A DNA stretch of 64,000 nt, from NCBI GenBank assembly GCA_039707655.1, contig CM077676.1:453210379-453274378 (forward strand), given 5' to 3'. The notes under the pieces are model-generated. The model saw nothing but the letters and a program-made list of their open reading frames with translations. It did no database searches and was not told the origin of the DNA. Positions 22,560-33,612 of this stretch are shown in pieces. Numbering within the stretch: the stretch's first letter is position 1; each line of letters starts with the position of its first letter. Made by a program: the position numbers and the translations under genes. Source of the DNA: Elymus sibiricus (lineage: Eukaryota > Streptophyta > Magnoliopsida > Poales > Poaceae).

Positions 22560-23903
22560 ATTGATGCCCTTTGAGATCCGGTTTGGATAGCAGAAGGTTC
22601 CCGTGCCTTTTTCCCAATGAGTGACCCTGGGTTATCGAACCCACAAGAGGATGTGCACTACGACAAAGGCTCTGACAAGTTCTTGCTAAAGAATTTAATT
22701 CCAGTTTTTCAACCGGACCTTTAACAACCTTAAGGGTGTAAACACTAGTATTAAAAGCAGGCATGGCTATGGGGTCTTACTCTCACAACCTTATATTTGT
22801 GTTCGGGATCTTAATGATATTAAACTGCGCTCTTGAAGACAACCGTTATGATGTGCTTGCGACACGACGATTGTGGGGGATGTGTCCAAAGTACGTCTTG
22901 ACCGGTGTGCGACCTGCATCAAGAGTCAGTTGTCCAACCGATGACCGTTACCGTATCGCGGGGTTACCTTGGTTATTAGTATTAAACATTCAGACAAAAG
23001 CATTGGGTGTTTAAGGACTACACCTCATTCGTCCCCAAGGAATAGCTTTCCGCTACCGTACTAATCCCTTCTCTCACTGCTGTTCGGGATAGCGTTCCAC
23101 GTCCTCCTCGCTCCTTACCTCCTCCTGGATCGATCTACGAGATCTTGGATACCTGCATGGCCTTAGATCGAGAAGAAGACAATAGACAATTCCGTTGCAA
23201 TCGGACACATACAAATAACATCAAAAATACAAAGTCATTCCAACGATCCTCTACACAAATACATCGGGTTGCAAGGCCTTGCCTCAACCCATTGCCTTAC
23301 CGAATTACTCACACAAGGCGATCGGATCGCAAGATGAACTCATTGAAGACGACATAAATTTGAATGATTGATTGATAATATGTCTTACAATAGTTGCCGG
23401 ATGCGATATAACGATTACAAGTATGACTAACTTGGAGAGGATTGCTACGGTGATGATGGTGGCGGCGACTATGGAGATGAGATGGGAAATGGCGGCGGCT
23501 AGGGTTGGAAGATTGGTTCTGGTTCTCCGTTTCGCGAATGGTGCTCTCCCTGTTGGGAATTAGGCGTCGACCCCTTTATAGAAGTTGGTCACGTGGACCT
23601 CCTGGAGCTGACGGCAGAGGGTACGAGTGCGGGCGCTCGTACCAAACGCCGTCTTGCGCTCTGTTGACTTGGGTGCGCCGCCAATTGCCTTCTCTCTTCC
23701 ACTAAACTTCGTATTTCCTCGTGTGTGATTATTTCCTTCCATGTTTGTGCCCTTTTCATGCGGAAAGACATTAAACAAAGGATTTCGCGATCTCTCGCAT
23801 TCATTAGTCATTAGTGGCAATATCGGAGTGATTTTCTCAAAGATTCTGGGATTATCCAGTTTAAACAATGGTGTGATGAGCGCAAAAATATCACTCATCA
23901 ACC
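22560..23903 (-). repeat. Minus-oriented Gypsy-type LTR (solo or 3' remnant)
   Basis: On the minus strand, a polypurine-like TTTAAGCTTGGGGAGG at about 23904-23920 is followed by TGATGAGTGATATTTTTGCG at 23903. This is the layout of the internal-to-3'LTR junction seen in many Triticeae Gypsy elements. A minus-strand TATA box (TATAAAGGGG, 23571-23580) sits inside. The far end near 22560 is approximate, and no target duplication was found. Confidence 0.5.
23571..23580 (-). promoter_or_regulatory. TATA box of the minus-oriented LTR
   Basis: The minus strand reads CTTCTATAAAGGGGTCG, about 320 bp after the LTR start. It is the likely LTR promoter. Confidence 0.5.
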
Positions 23904-24059
23904 TCCCCAAGCTTAAACCTTGATCGTCCTCGAGCAACAAATAAGAACTCAACCGCAAGGAACTCAGTTGTTTAAACTGAAATAACGAGAAGGTTTTGGT
24001 TCACTTACGATCGGTAAAATATATGCAATCTGATGATTGTTACCAGGTTATAATTTGGG

Positions 24060-25950
24060 AGTTTACTCCCCCTGAACTTTGCAAATTTTAAGATTCTGTC
24101 ATACCAATTCCATGTACATGATTATGGAATGTAGAAGTAGGTAATGACGCTATGAATAATCCTGGCAGATTTTCACAATATTTTGTTTGCAAATTATCTC
24201 CTCACTTTTCAATTTGTGGGGATAAATAAATTTTGAGCAATTTTCTTTCTGATATTGCTTTTCATATCACCCATGTGTATTTCAACAATACAAATGCTAT
24301 TATCTTGCTAGATAATATTATGTGATTTTGATGAATCATAGCCACATGATTTTTAGTGTGGTCAATCATTCTGCCAAGACATGCACATTTTGCAATGCTT
24401 CATACAACATAATAGTTTCAGAATGATTAGTGGAAGTAGTCATTAGAGTTTGCTTAGATGACTTGCATGAGAAGACTATTCCAATGAATTTAGTCTAAGA
24501 TCTGGCATTGTTGGGATCACATAAGTAGCCAATATCATTATATCATACCATGGTCATATCTTGATTTTTCTAATGAAATTACTCAAGATATATTGTGAAT
24601 TTGAGATGTAAGTACATATTTCTTATATCAATCAATACCTTTTGTTGGGGTTTGCACTCTATATAATGATAGCAATATAGTGTCAGGCCTGACGTAGTTT
24701 GCAATAACATGAGTGCTCCGATTTTACTGAGATATGAATACTTCATGTCCCGACATCACTTAATTATTACCCCTAGGTCTAGAAGGATCTATAGCCTTAT
24801 GAGGCATAGTATGACCATTTTTGTCTTTTGATTGATATCATATATCCAGATTGAAATTGTCTTGTATGTTTTGGATATATATATGTAGACTGATATGTGT
24901 GTATTCTTGAGAGAATGATCAAGTTGTAAACTTAAGCAAAATTTGGTTGAATCCAAATTTTCTGTCTTAAGATGATTTTGTGTATGTGTAGGCATTGATG
25001 ATGAGGTCATCAATTTACACTGAGGTGATGTAAGAAAACCAATCCTGGATTTCTTTATGATTACACATAAACAATCATCATTACTCGAGTAATCCTTTTG
25101 AAGAAGGAACTCACTTAGTTGGCAGTACCATAGAATTTCCAACTATTTCGAGTCATAGAGTGACTTCTGAAGTTTGACAGAAAACATGTTGCAATTTGTT
25201 TTTGGATTTGGAATTTTAAGCCCTTGAGGGACTTTAATATAGATATCCGAAATGAGTGACCCGTATGAATATGTAGTCACTTCATCCATAAACTGCTTGG
25301 ATAATACGATTTATACTGCCAATGGTATTTAGTATTAAAGCATAATTCCACTTATACCAAGAGGGTATGCTACATCGTAATCGATGTTGGGTCTCTGTGT
25401 GAACCCTTTTGCTACAAGCCTCACTTTCTCACCACCTAATTACTTTGTTTTTTAATGAGAAGTCATTTGTATTCCATATGGAAGATGCTTATGAGAGTAG
25501 GTATTACTGCGGTAAATACCTCTCTTTTGTTGAGCAGGTGCTATTCTTCCATGCTTGCTTCCTTTTATGTGAACCAATATGAGTGCAAGAGGGACTCTAC
25601 CATGGATTTTATTTCAGGGCCCAAAAGGTTTTAACAATTTTGAGAAGAAATATATGTCGAAAAATGTAGTCTTTATGTTATATGATTCTGGTGGAATCAA
25701 TGAAATTTATGGAAATCTATTTATTCCATTTTAACTCCTTGTGATTTCCTACAACAATGAAGTTAAGGTGTTTCGATGTCCCGACATTAAAATATTGTAC
25801 ACATTTATGCCGGGTTTTGGATGATGAGCATCCTATCAGGTGTCTTTCAACTCGATGTTCAATTACATTTACTGGTTGAGGATCTTATTTTCTCTGTTTC
25901 CACGGAAGCATTTGACAAGTTATATCTCGTGTAGTTAGATTTCTCCCCCT
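24060..25950 (-). pseudogene. Heavily decayed Copia pol (reverse transcriptase and RNase H)
   Basis: The minus strand keeps scattered Copia pol similarity in changing frames. Near 25100-24950 it reads LSEFLLQKDYSSNDDCLCVI and KFCLSLQLDHSL, as in the reverse transcriptase C-terminus. Near 24740-24710 it reads YSYLSKIGALM, as in the connection region. Near 24470-24400 it reads SSKQTLMTTSTNHSETI, as in RNase H. A polypurine tract (TTCAGGGGGAGTAAA) at about 24068-24080 marks the 3' end. Stops and indels are frequent and the sequence is AT-rich, indicating an old insertion with heavy deamination. The 5' limit near 25950 is approximate. Confidence 0.7.
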
Positions 25951-26758
25951 GTTGCTCTCATTTTGGAAGAAGAGTGGTTTATTAGGTACCTCCGTTCTTT
26001 CTGACATTTTACTGCAGGCATAACCAAACAAAGCGATGGGACCGTCCGAGGAAGCTGCATGCGCACCACGCGCGGATCCAGACGTCGTCGTGGACTCATG
26101 GCGGTGCTATTGGTTGGCAACGGCGGTTGGGACTTGGGGCAGTACGTAACGTACCCTCTCGTACCTGTCGGTGGGGCTGGGGACCGTCCCAACCTCGGCC
26201 AGCCTAGCCTGGAGACCCATGCGGCCACGTCCTGCCTGCCCCATTCCGTGAACCCACTTCCTTCCACCGGCACTGTTGCTTCCGGTCACCGCACCTGTGG
26301 TGACGAGTCCGCACGAACCCGCCGTGGCCACAGCAGCGTCCGGAGGTGAGACGTGCGGCGTGCCGCTTGTGCCGATTCGGCGACCACGGCGGGGCACGGC
26401 CGCATGCTGGTGGGCGCGGCTGCAGGGGGTCCATGGTCTCGCGCTAGCAGTTGTGACCTGCATGAGCCAGTGAGCCACGTCCAGCGAAACAGGGCGCCCG
26501 GTTTTCAATTCAAAAGCCAAGCGTGCGCTCCAGCCTTTCCTCGTGGACCGAGGACCCTGACGGACGATCGTGCGGCTGGGCCCACCCGTCATAGACACCA
26601 TGAGGACGTCGGCAGTGGGGTAAGAGAGGCAGCACGTACCCGCTGTATGGTAGGGAGTAGTACTCCTGGGGTGGGTCCGATGGACGGTCGCGCTCGGCTA
26701 ACTGCGGATGGATGGGCGCAAGGTCAAGGGGGCATGGATCTCATCTCTCTATCGCATG
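25951..26758. other. GC-rich intergenic sequence
   Basis: About 800 bp of GC-rich sequence is open in several frames on both strands, with no recognised domain. It lies upstream of the MYB locus and could be part of its distal 5' region. Confidence 0.35.
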
Positions 26759-27242
26759 TGGGGCTGGAATTTAAACTCGAAGCTTGCGGGCTAAACGAGT
26801 AGCTCGTAACTCGGCTCGACTCGACTCCAACTCGGTGACTAATGAGTCGAGTCAAGTTTTAATCTGAGCTCGTTAACATAACGAGTTTAACGAGCCGAGC
26901 TAACGAGTTACTCGTTTAGCTTGTTAAGCTTGGTAATTAAAAGGGACGTGAGATAAGTACCAACATTGTTGTTGATTGTTGTCATTTGTGGAGTGCACCA
27001 AGTGTCCTTTAGTGTAAATTATTGATTGTTGTGATTTGTGAAGAAAAGTATGTGCCTACAAATATATTTTTATAGATTAATTGTATACATAATAAGTATA
27101 CTTTGTTATTCACGTTTATAAAGAGTTAAACGAGCTAGCTCACGAGTTACACAAGTCGAGCCGAGTTTGAATCTGAGCTTGTTATGTTAACGAGTCGAGT
27201 CGAACTAACTCGTTATCTTAACTCGACTTGAATTCGAGCCCT
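26759..27242. mobile_element. MULE-type MITE (484 bp) with long inverted ends
   Basis: Both ends carry long imperfect inverted repeats built from CGAGTCGAG and AACGAGTT motifs. The left end is GGGCTGGAATTTAAACTCGA, and the right end complement is GGGCTCGAATTCAAGTCGAG. The flanks are tatcgcatg (26750-26758) and aatcgcatg (27243-27251), a 9-bp duplication with one mismatch, as expected for Mutator-like elements. The AT-rich centre has no coding sequence. Confidence 0.75.
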
Positions 27243-28275
27243 AATCGCATGCATCGGCGCTAGCTACTCCTGTGCAAGTCACTGGTTTCGAGTCCACTCC
27301 ATCGGCCCCTTTTCGCCGGTCGTGTCTATATCTCTCTACCGAGAGCCGCAAAACGACGAAATCCCAACAATCTCGTCTCGGTCAAATATGGCTCCAAACG
27401 AAGCGAGATCGAGATATGCATGGCTCGCTCCATCCCGTCTCTGACAAGTAGTAATTTTTTATAATGCAAGTGTGATTAGTTTCCTCGCGATCGATTATTA
27501 TGTGAACCGGAAAAAAAATGTTTGCTCACGATCGGTCGGTCAGTAGTGTGAAAGGGAAACACACTCTGCTGCTGCAAGCCGATCGGAGTACATTTTGAAA
27601 TTTTGAAAGGGACCAACGAAAACCGGATTTGCGGTTTCAGTTTCCAAACTACCTCCTCCAACGGCAAACTTGCAAACAAACCAACCAAAACGACGCTAGT
27701 ATGGTTCCAATTTTGAAAATGGTTACACAAAATCTACCACCGCTTATTCGCAAAAAAAAAATAAAAAAAAAATAAAAAAATTCTACCACCGCTGCCTAGC
27801 CTACACGAGGGCCCACCATGACGCGGCCCCACATGGTATCCAACAAGGGAAAACGATAAGCGCCGCCGGTAGGATAGGACTGGACCAGGCAGGAGGTTTC
27901 GTTTCCGGTGCGTGCAGGCAGCTCCATCGATCGGAACTCGTGCCGCCAGCTGTTCCTGCCGGCCGCCCCCGACTACAAACGACATTGCTTTGCCTACGAC
28001 CCTTTTATGTCCGACCTTTATATGATTTCTGATCGAACATTCCTTGTTCAAGTAGCAATTTCATCCCACGGTGACTGACTAGTGTCGTACAGGCATTGTA
28101 TTAAAAATTGTCGGACGTGTAGCAATGCTCGACTACAAATACCCTCCTCCCATCTCCTTCCTCCTGAGTACCACCACCACCGCTCGCCGCCACCCACAAA
28201 CTAATCAAATGCTCTCCCGTCCCAGTCTCCATCTCCTTCCATCCCAGTCTCCAGCTCCCCGTCGTAGACTCGTAC
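27243..28275. promoter_or_regulatory. 5' flank of the MYB pseudogene, with a poly-A micro-insertion
   Basis: This is the sequence directly upstream of the MYB reading frame. It contains a CTACAAATACCC stretch near 28131 that could serve as a TATA region. A CT-rich leader with a short duplication (CCCAGTCTCCATCTCCTTCC-like) follows. At 27733-27793 a 12-bp duplication, tctaccaccgct, flanks 37 bp of A-rich sequence. No gene is seen here. The promoter role is inferred from position only. Confidence 0.4.
27733..27793. repeat. Poly-A micro-insertion with 12-bp target duplication
   Basis: TCTACCACCGCT occurs at 27733-27744 and 27782-27793. Between them lie TATTCGC and an A-rich tract broken by two T residues. 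The pattern fits a severely truncated retroposed tail. Confidence 0.65.
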
Positions 28276-29188
28276 ATAGAGGGGTGCGACCGGATTAGGG
28301 GGCCGGGGAGCTCAGAGGAGGACGGAGCACTGCGGCAGCTGGTGGAGCGCCACTGCGCGCGCAACTGGTGGACGGCCATCGGCCGCGGGCAGGGCCGGCC
28401 CTGAGCAGGTGCAGCTGGTGCGGTAGCACAGGGCCCCAAGCTGCTAGGGGCCCCCACAAAGGTACATACATGCAGGCCTATTATTAACTTAGAGAAAAAC
28501 TATAAACCGAGTCAGCCTAATTACTAGCAGCTTTACGCAGGCAACACACACGCACAAGGTAACTATCGCTATGTCTACCCCTCAAAAAAAAAAAAAAACT
28601 ATCGCTATGTCTAAAAAAAAAACAACTATCGCTAGAGAGAAAAATCACCGAGCGCTGCGCATCGAGTCCAGGTCGCCTCCATCGTCGCATCGTCTTCTCT
28701 CGCATCCTCATTTCTTCCCCATTCCCTAATCACCGCCGACAAATGGGGCGCCACTCTCCCCTTGAGATTTTCTAGCCATTTTGAAGTAATTAATGGAGGA
28801 TGAGATCCTAATTTATCGAATCCCTCCTTGATCTTCAAAAGTCAGTAGAATCCCCTCCTATATATCCCCCTTAGGTTAGTCTATTTTTGTTCATCTGATT
28901 CGATTTGATTCATTCTCCTTCATTCCCCATAGGCTTGACTTGAGAGAGACAAAAGGTGGAAGAAGGGATAAAATACAAGGGAAATAAGGGATCAAATACA
29001 AGGGGAATAAGGCATTGGCGGCAGCGGCGGCGCTCGGGCTCCAAAGGGGATTGCCGGCAGTGTCACTTGGCAGCAAGGAACCAGCACCATGGTTCAAGGG
29101 CAAGGTGGCGGCAGCGAGCAACCAGTCAAGGTTCATCCCTATGACAGTTGTATTTAGTTTAACTTTTAATTCCAAGTCCTAATTCTTG

Positions 29189-29190
<2 letters not shown>

Positions 29191-29240
<50 letters not shown>
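29191..29240. repeat. (GT)25 microsatellite
   Basis: Fifty bases of uninterrupted GT lie inside the hAT element. Repeat length is likely polymorphic. Confidence 0.97.
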
Positions 29241-29242
<2 letters not shown>

Positions 29243-29363
29243 ATGCTTGTGTGCTAAGGTGTCATCTAGAAAGTGTATGTCTGGTTATGGAAAGGGACAA
29301 AAGAGTGTGTTGCAAAACACGACGATTCAAAATTGGGAGAAAATTAGAGCATATAAGTTACTA

Positions 29364-29476
29364 CTCCCTTTGTCCGGAATTACTCGTCGGAGAAATGGAT
29401 GTATCCAGACATATTTTCGTTGTAGATACATCCATTTTTATTCATTTCTGCGACAAGTAATTTCAGATTGAGGGAG
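29364..29476. mobile_element. Stowaway MITE (Thalos-like, 113 bp)
   Basis: The element starts CTCCCTTTGTCCGGAATTAC and ends CAGATTGAGGGAG, flanked by TA at 29362-29363 and 29477-29478. The internal GAAATGGATGTATC and its inverted partner make it a hairpin. The ends match the Mariner/Stowaway Thalos consensus as recalled. It is nested in the hAT element. Confidence 0.92.
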
Positions 29477-29640
29477 TATTAGAAAAAACTCTACAACTAT
29501 TTGTTTATAGGGCCCTATTTTTGTCTTGCACCGGGCCCCTGATATCTCAGGGCCGGCCCTGGCCGCGGGGTGCCCGGCCGCTCCGGCAAGTCATGCCACG
29601 TGCGCTGGTGCAACCAACTGTCACATTAAAATGACAGTAC

Positions 29641-32600
29641 ATCATGTTAAAACCAAATTTATTTGGGATTTGATTGTGGTATATGGTGAAGCTCAGCCTG
29701 TCAGCAAAGATATCTTCTTAGCTGAGCTAGCTAGAACTTTACAAAATTGTGTCAATGCTATACTGATTGGGGGAGATTTTAATATCATCAGAAAAGCTTC
29801 AAAAAAAAAAAAGGGACCCCTGGTCTTTGGAGTTTCCTGTTTAATGCAATTTTAGAACAAACTGGACTCAGAGAAATTGATATGAGTGGGAGACAATACA
29901 CTTGGGCAAATAATAAACAAAGTCCCACTTATGAAAAATTAGATAGGATCTTATGTTGCACTGATTGGGAAGAAAATTATCCCCTGACAGTGGTCAATAT
30001 TTTCCATACCCCTCTTTTCCTGGATACTGGGGATGTTCCAAAAGCTGATCCTATTTTCAGATTTGAAAATTCTTGGTTGCTGAGAGAGCGAATTAAAAAG
30101 ATTGTCTATGAAACTTGGGTAGAATCCAAAATTCAGGGATCTAATCTGGATAACAGGCAACATAAGCTAAGGAAGCTTAGAGCCAAACTTAAAGGATGGA
30201 ATAGAAACATGAATGCATGGTATAGAGATTTAAAAAAAGACATTCTGAGTAAACTTGACCATATAGATAAACATTGTGATATTTATGGATTGACGGCTGA
30301 TATGTGGCAGGAGCAAAAAGATTTGAGAGCACAGTTAGATAGGCTCATGAAACAGGAGGAAGCTAAATGAAAACAGAGAGCAAATATTAAAGAGGTTTGA
30401 AAAGGAGATTCTAATACTAAATATTTACATGCGAAAGCCAATGGGACGTGTAGGAAAAATAGAATTACTTCTTTAGATCAAGAGAAAGGTTACATTGAAG
30501 GAGATAAAGAGCTTATCAGCTACATTACATAATTCTATAAGGATTTGTTTGGACATCCTGAGGTTTCTACTATATCTCTGGATATAGAAAATCCTAACAC
30601 AATTCCTAGAGAATCTGTGGATGCTTTGACTGCAAAATTCTCTTTGGAGGAGATAAAGAAGCTGTTGTTCGGTATGGCACATAATAAATCACCTGGCCCT
30701 GATGGCTTTACAGCTGAATTTTATCTAATTTTCTGAGATTTAATTAAGTGTGACCTGAAGAAATGTTTGATGGTTTTCACAATTGCAATCTTGATATTTC
30801 TAGGCTCAACTATGGGATAATCACCTTGGTACCTAAAATCAAAGATGCCAACCAGATTCAAAAATTCAGGCCAATATGTTTGCAGAATGTTAGTTTTAAA
30901 ATATTTACCAAAGTACTTATGAACAGATTGAATGGAGTAGCTGGGAAAGTCATTTCACCAGTCCAGACTGCCTTTGTTAACGGCGGATACATTATGGAAG
31001 GGGTTTTAATTTTACATGAAGCCCTGAATAGCATTCATACCAAAAAAACAAAGTGCTCTGATTTTTAAAGTGGATTTTGAGAACGCATATGATAAAATCA
31101 AATGGCCTTTTGTGTTGCAAATGTTGAAAATGAAAGGCTTTCCTGATAAGTGGATTGATTGGATTATGTCCACTATTACGGGGGCAATGTGAGCATTAAA
31201 GTTAATGACAACATTGGGCCCTATTTCCCTACTCATAATGGTCTGAGACAAGGGGATGCTTTATCTCCTTTAATTTTTGACTTAGCTGCTGATGCTTTAG
31301 CTATGTTAATGGACAATACTAGGAAAACTGGTTTAGTTAAAGGGGTACTTGGTGAGAATATTGAAAATGGTGTTAATATGCTGCAATATGCACATGATAC
31401 CATTTTCCTTTTGCAAGATGACTATGATAGTGCTCACAATTTGAAGTTTATTCTGCGCCTTTTTGAGCAGATGTCTGGATTGAAAATAAATTTCCAAAAA
31501 AGTGAGCTTTTCCTCTTTGGAGAGGCCATTAATAAAGCTAGTAATTTTGCTAGAATCTTTACCTGTCCTGTTGGGGCTCTTTCTATGAGATATTTAGGAC
31601 TTCCTGTTGATGAGAAGAGAATTAGGAATAAACATTGGCAAAATCCTGAGAAAAAAATTGAGAAAAAATGTGGTACATGGCAAGGGAGGTTGCTGGACAG
31701 TGGAGGTGGAATAACCCTGATACAGACTTCCCTGTCTGGCATCCCCAACTTTATGATGTCTTTTTATGGGCTCCCGGTTGGGGTTAAAAATGCATGGATT
31801 TTTTCAAAGCAAGATTGTTGTGGCAAGAGAAGCTGATAAAAATAAATATCATCTAGTCAAATGGTCTGAGGTATGTAGACCAAAAGATTTTGGGGGTTTG
31901 GGCATTCAGAATTTAGATCTAATGAACCAGGTCCTTTTGTGCAAATGGTGGTGGAAGATTTACAACTCAGATGGGTTGTGGCAACAGATATTGAGAAACA
32001 AATATATCAAGAACCAATGTGTGACTGGAGTCAAAAACAAACAGGGGGACTCCCAGTTTTGGAGTGGCCTGCTTAAGAATAAAGAACACTTTTTTTTCCT
32101 TATGTAAATTTGAAGTTGGAAATGGCAAAAATGTGAGATTTTGGGAGGACTGGTGGGTGGGAGATAAACCTCTCAAACTCAACTATCCTAGATTATACAA
32201 TGTTTTTTTTGACAAAAACTTATCTATGGCTGAAGTATTTCATAAAGGCCTTGATAATGTCCTTTTTAGAAGGACATTGTGGGGGCAATCTTTAGAATTG
32301 TGGATGCATATTAAAGATGTTTGTGGTGAATATGAGCTGAATGAACAGGAGGACACTATCCAATGGTCTCTGACAAAGAATGGTATATATACAGTCAAAT
32401 CCTATTACAGGAAACTGATAGAGAATGGGGCAAATTTTCCTCACAACTTTCTCTGGAAAATTAAAATCCCTTCAAGGATTTTTTTTCTGTAGCTAATGAT
32501 GAGGAATAGTATCCTTACCCAGGACAACTTGCTGAGAAGAGGGTGGATTGGTAGCTCTGCTTGCCCTTTCTGTGGAAAAAATGAGTCTATTGATCACCTC

Positions 32601-32988
32601 CTTATGCAGTGTTCTATCTCAAGAATGTTATGGAATATCCTGAAATGTACTTTCAACCTTTCTGATATTCCTGACAATATACTCTGATGTTTGGCTTAAT
32701 AGTTTTTGTAAATCTGAGAGGCAATTGATGATGGTGGGGATTTCAGCCTTATTCTGGACAATTTGGAGACTTAGAAATAGTACTATATTTGACAAGAAGA
32801 GGGTAGATGATCCCTCTATTCCTGTTAACATGATTGCCAGTTGGCTTAATGACTGGCTTTTGTTGCAGAAAAAACAGGAAAAGCAAGAAAAGCTTAGATG
32901 GGGGGTGAAGATGTTTGAGATGAAGGCGGGCGAGATTTTCAAGGCGGTGAATGGCTGGCGACTGGGGGTGGGAAGGATCGCCATCTAA
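29641..32988 (+). pseudogene. LINE ORF2 remnant: endonuclease, reverse transcriptase, zinc-knuckle domain
   Basis: Domain order is that of a plant L1-clade LINE. The endonuclease C-terminal half has GGDFNIIRKASKK (near 29769), followed by GRQYTWANNK. Next comes a linker helix region (RKLRAKLKGWNRNMNAWYRD). Reverse transcriptase motifs are NKSPGPDGFTAEFY (near 30690), KFRPICLQNVSFK, LRQGDALSPLIFDL (near 31243) and QYAHDT at 31384-31401. The usual YADD is YAHD, with His from a GAT-to-CAT change. A zf-RVT domain reads ACPFCGKNESIDHLLMQC (near 32557). At least five in-frame stops or frame changes (near 30368, 30528, 30735, 31068, 31836) make it inactive. The 3' UTR follows 32988. Confidence 0.85.
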
Positions 32989-33168
32989 TCTAGCTGCTGG
33001 CTTTTATTCACCATCGACGAAAACCTCTCCTTTACGCTCGTTTCTGATCAGTCTCCTTTTGGTGATGATGTAATATATATGCTGGGATCTACTAGTTTTT
33101 TTCCAGTCTTTCTGCATGGCTTAGGTCACCTGCTTATGCTGTATTACAGGGTTGCTTATGATATGGCT

Positions 33169-33603
33169 TGTAGTTGCAGATAGCTGCCGATCGCACGAGA
33201 GAGAGAGGGAGAGGATTTCACGAGAGAGAAGAACAAGTCTGACAGAGGTGTTTTTGTGCTGCGCACTGAACTGCAGCTTTTCTCTGCTTTTCTGTTATTA
33301 GTAGCAAGCTCAAACGGCTGCCGAAAAACAAGCAAAACGCCCACGTCTCAAGCTGGCTTACTGGTCGTGCCATCCCACGACGCCGAGCTGGGATCGAGCA
33401 ACTACTACGCCCGCACAAACCGTAGTGATCATGCCATCCCATGACCTGGTCCTGCGAGCGAAACTAGCTAACCATCTAACTTAATCTACTGACAGACTAG
33501 CTAACTGAACTACTGACTGTACGTGGACATATGCACGCTGCCGGTCCTATTATTCAGAGAAGGAACAAAGTGTATGCTAGAACATGCAACAGATTAGTCA
33601 TCA
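33169..33603 (-). repeat. 3' LTR of the Copia element (435 bp)
   Basis: It runs TGTAGTTGCAG to AGTCATCA on the plus strand. Because coding is on the minus strand, this copy is the 3' LTR. It is uninterrupted and adjoins the polypurine tract. Confidence 0.95.
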
Positions 33604-33612
33604 ATTCACCCC

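Larger units (their letters stand above)
28390..29561. mobile_element. Non-autonomous hAT element (1172 bp) in MYB R2
   Basis: The ends are CAGGGCCGGCCCTGAG at 28390-28405 and CTCAGGGCCGGCCCTG at 29546-29561. The 8-bp duplication gccgcggg is perfect at 28382-28389 and 29562-29569. Removing the element and one duplication restores the MYB R2 frame (IGRG then VPGRSG). It carries A-rich tracts near 28580-28620, a (GT)25 microsatellite and a nested Stowaway. It has no transposase. Confidence 0.95.

Noticed and set aside
25951..26802. Frames of up to 164 codons in GC-rich sequence upstream of the MYB locus
   Set aside because: No recognised domain, and frames are open on both strands from composition alone.
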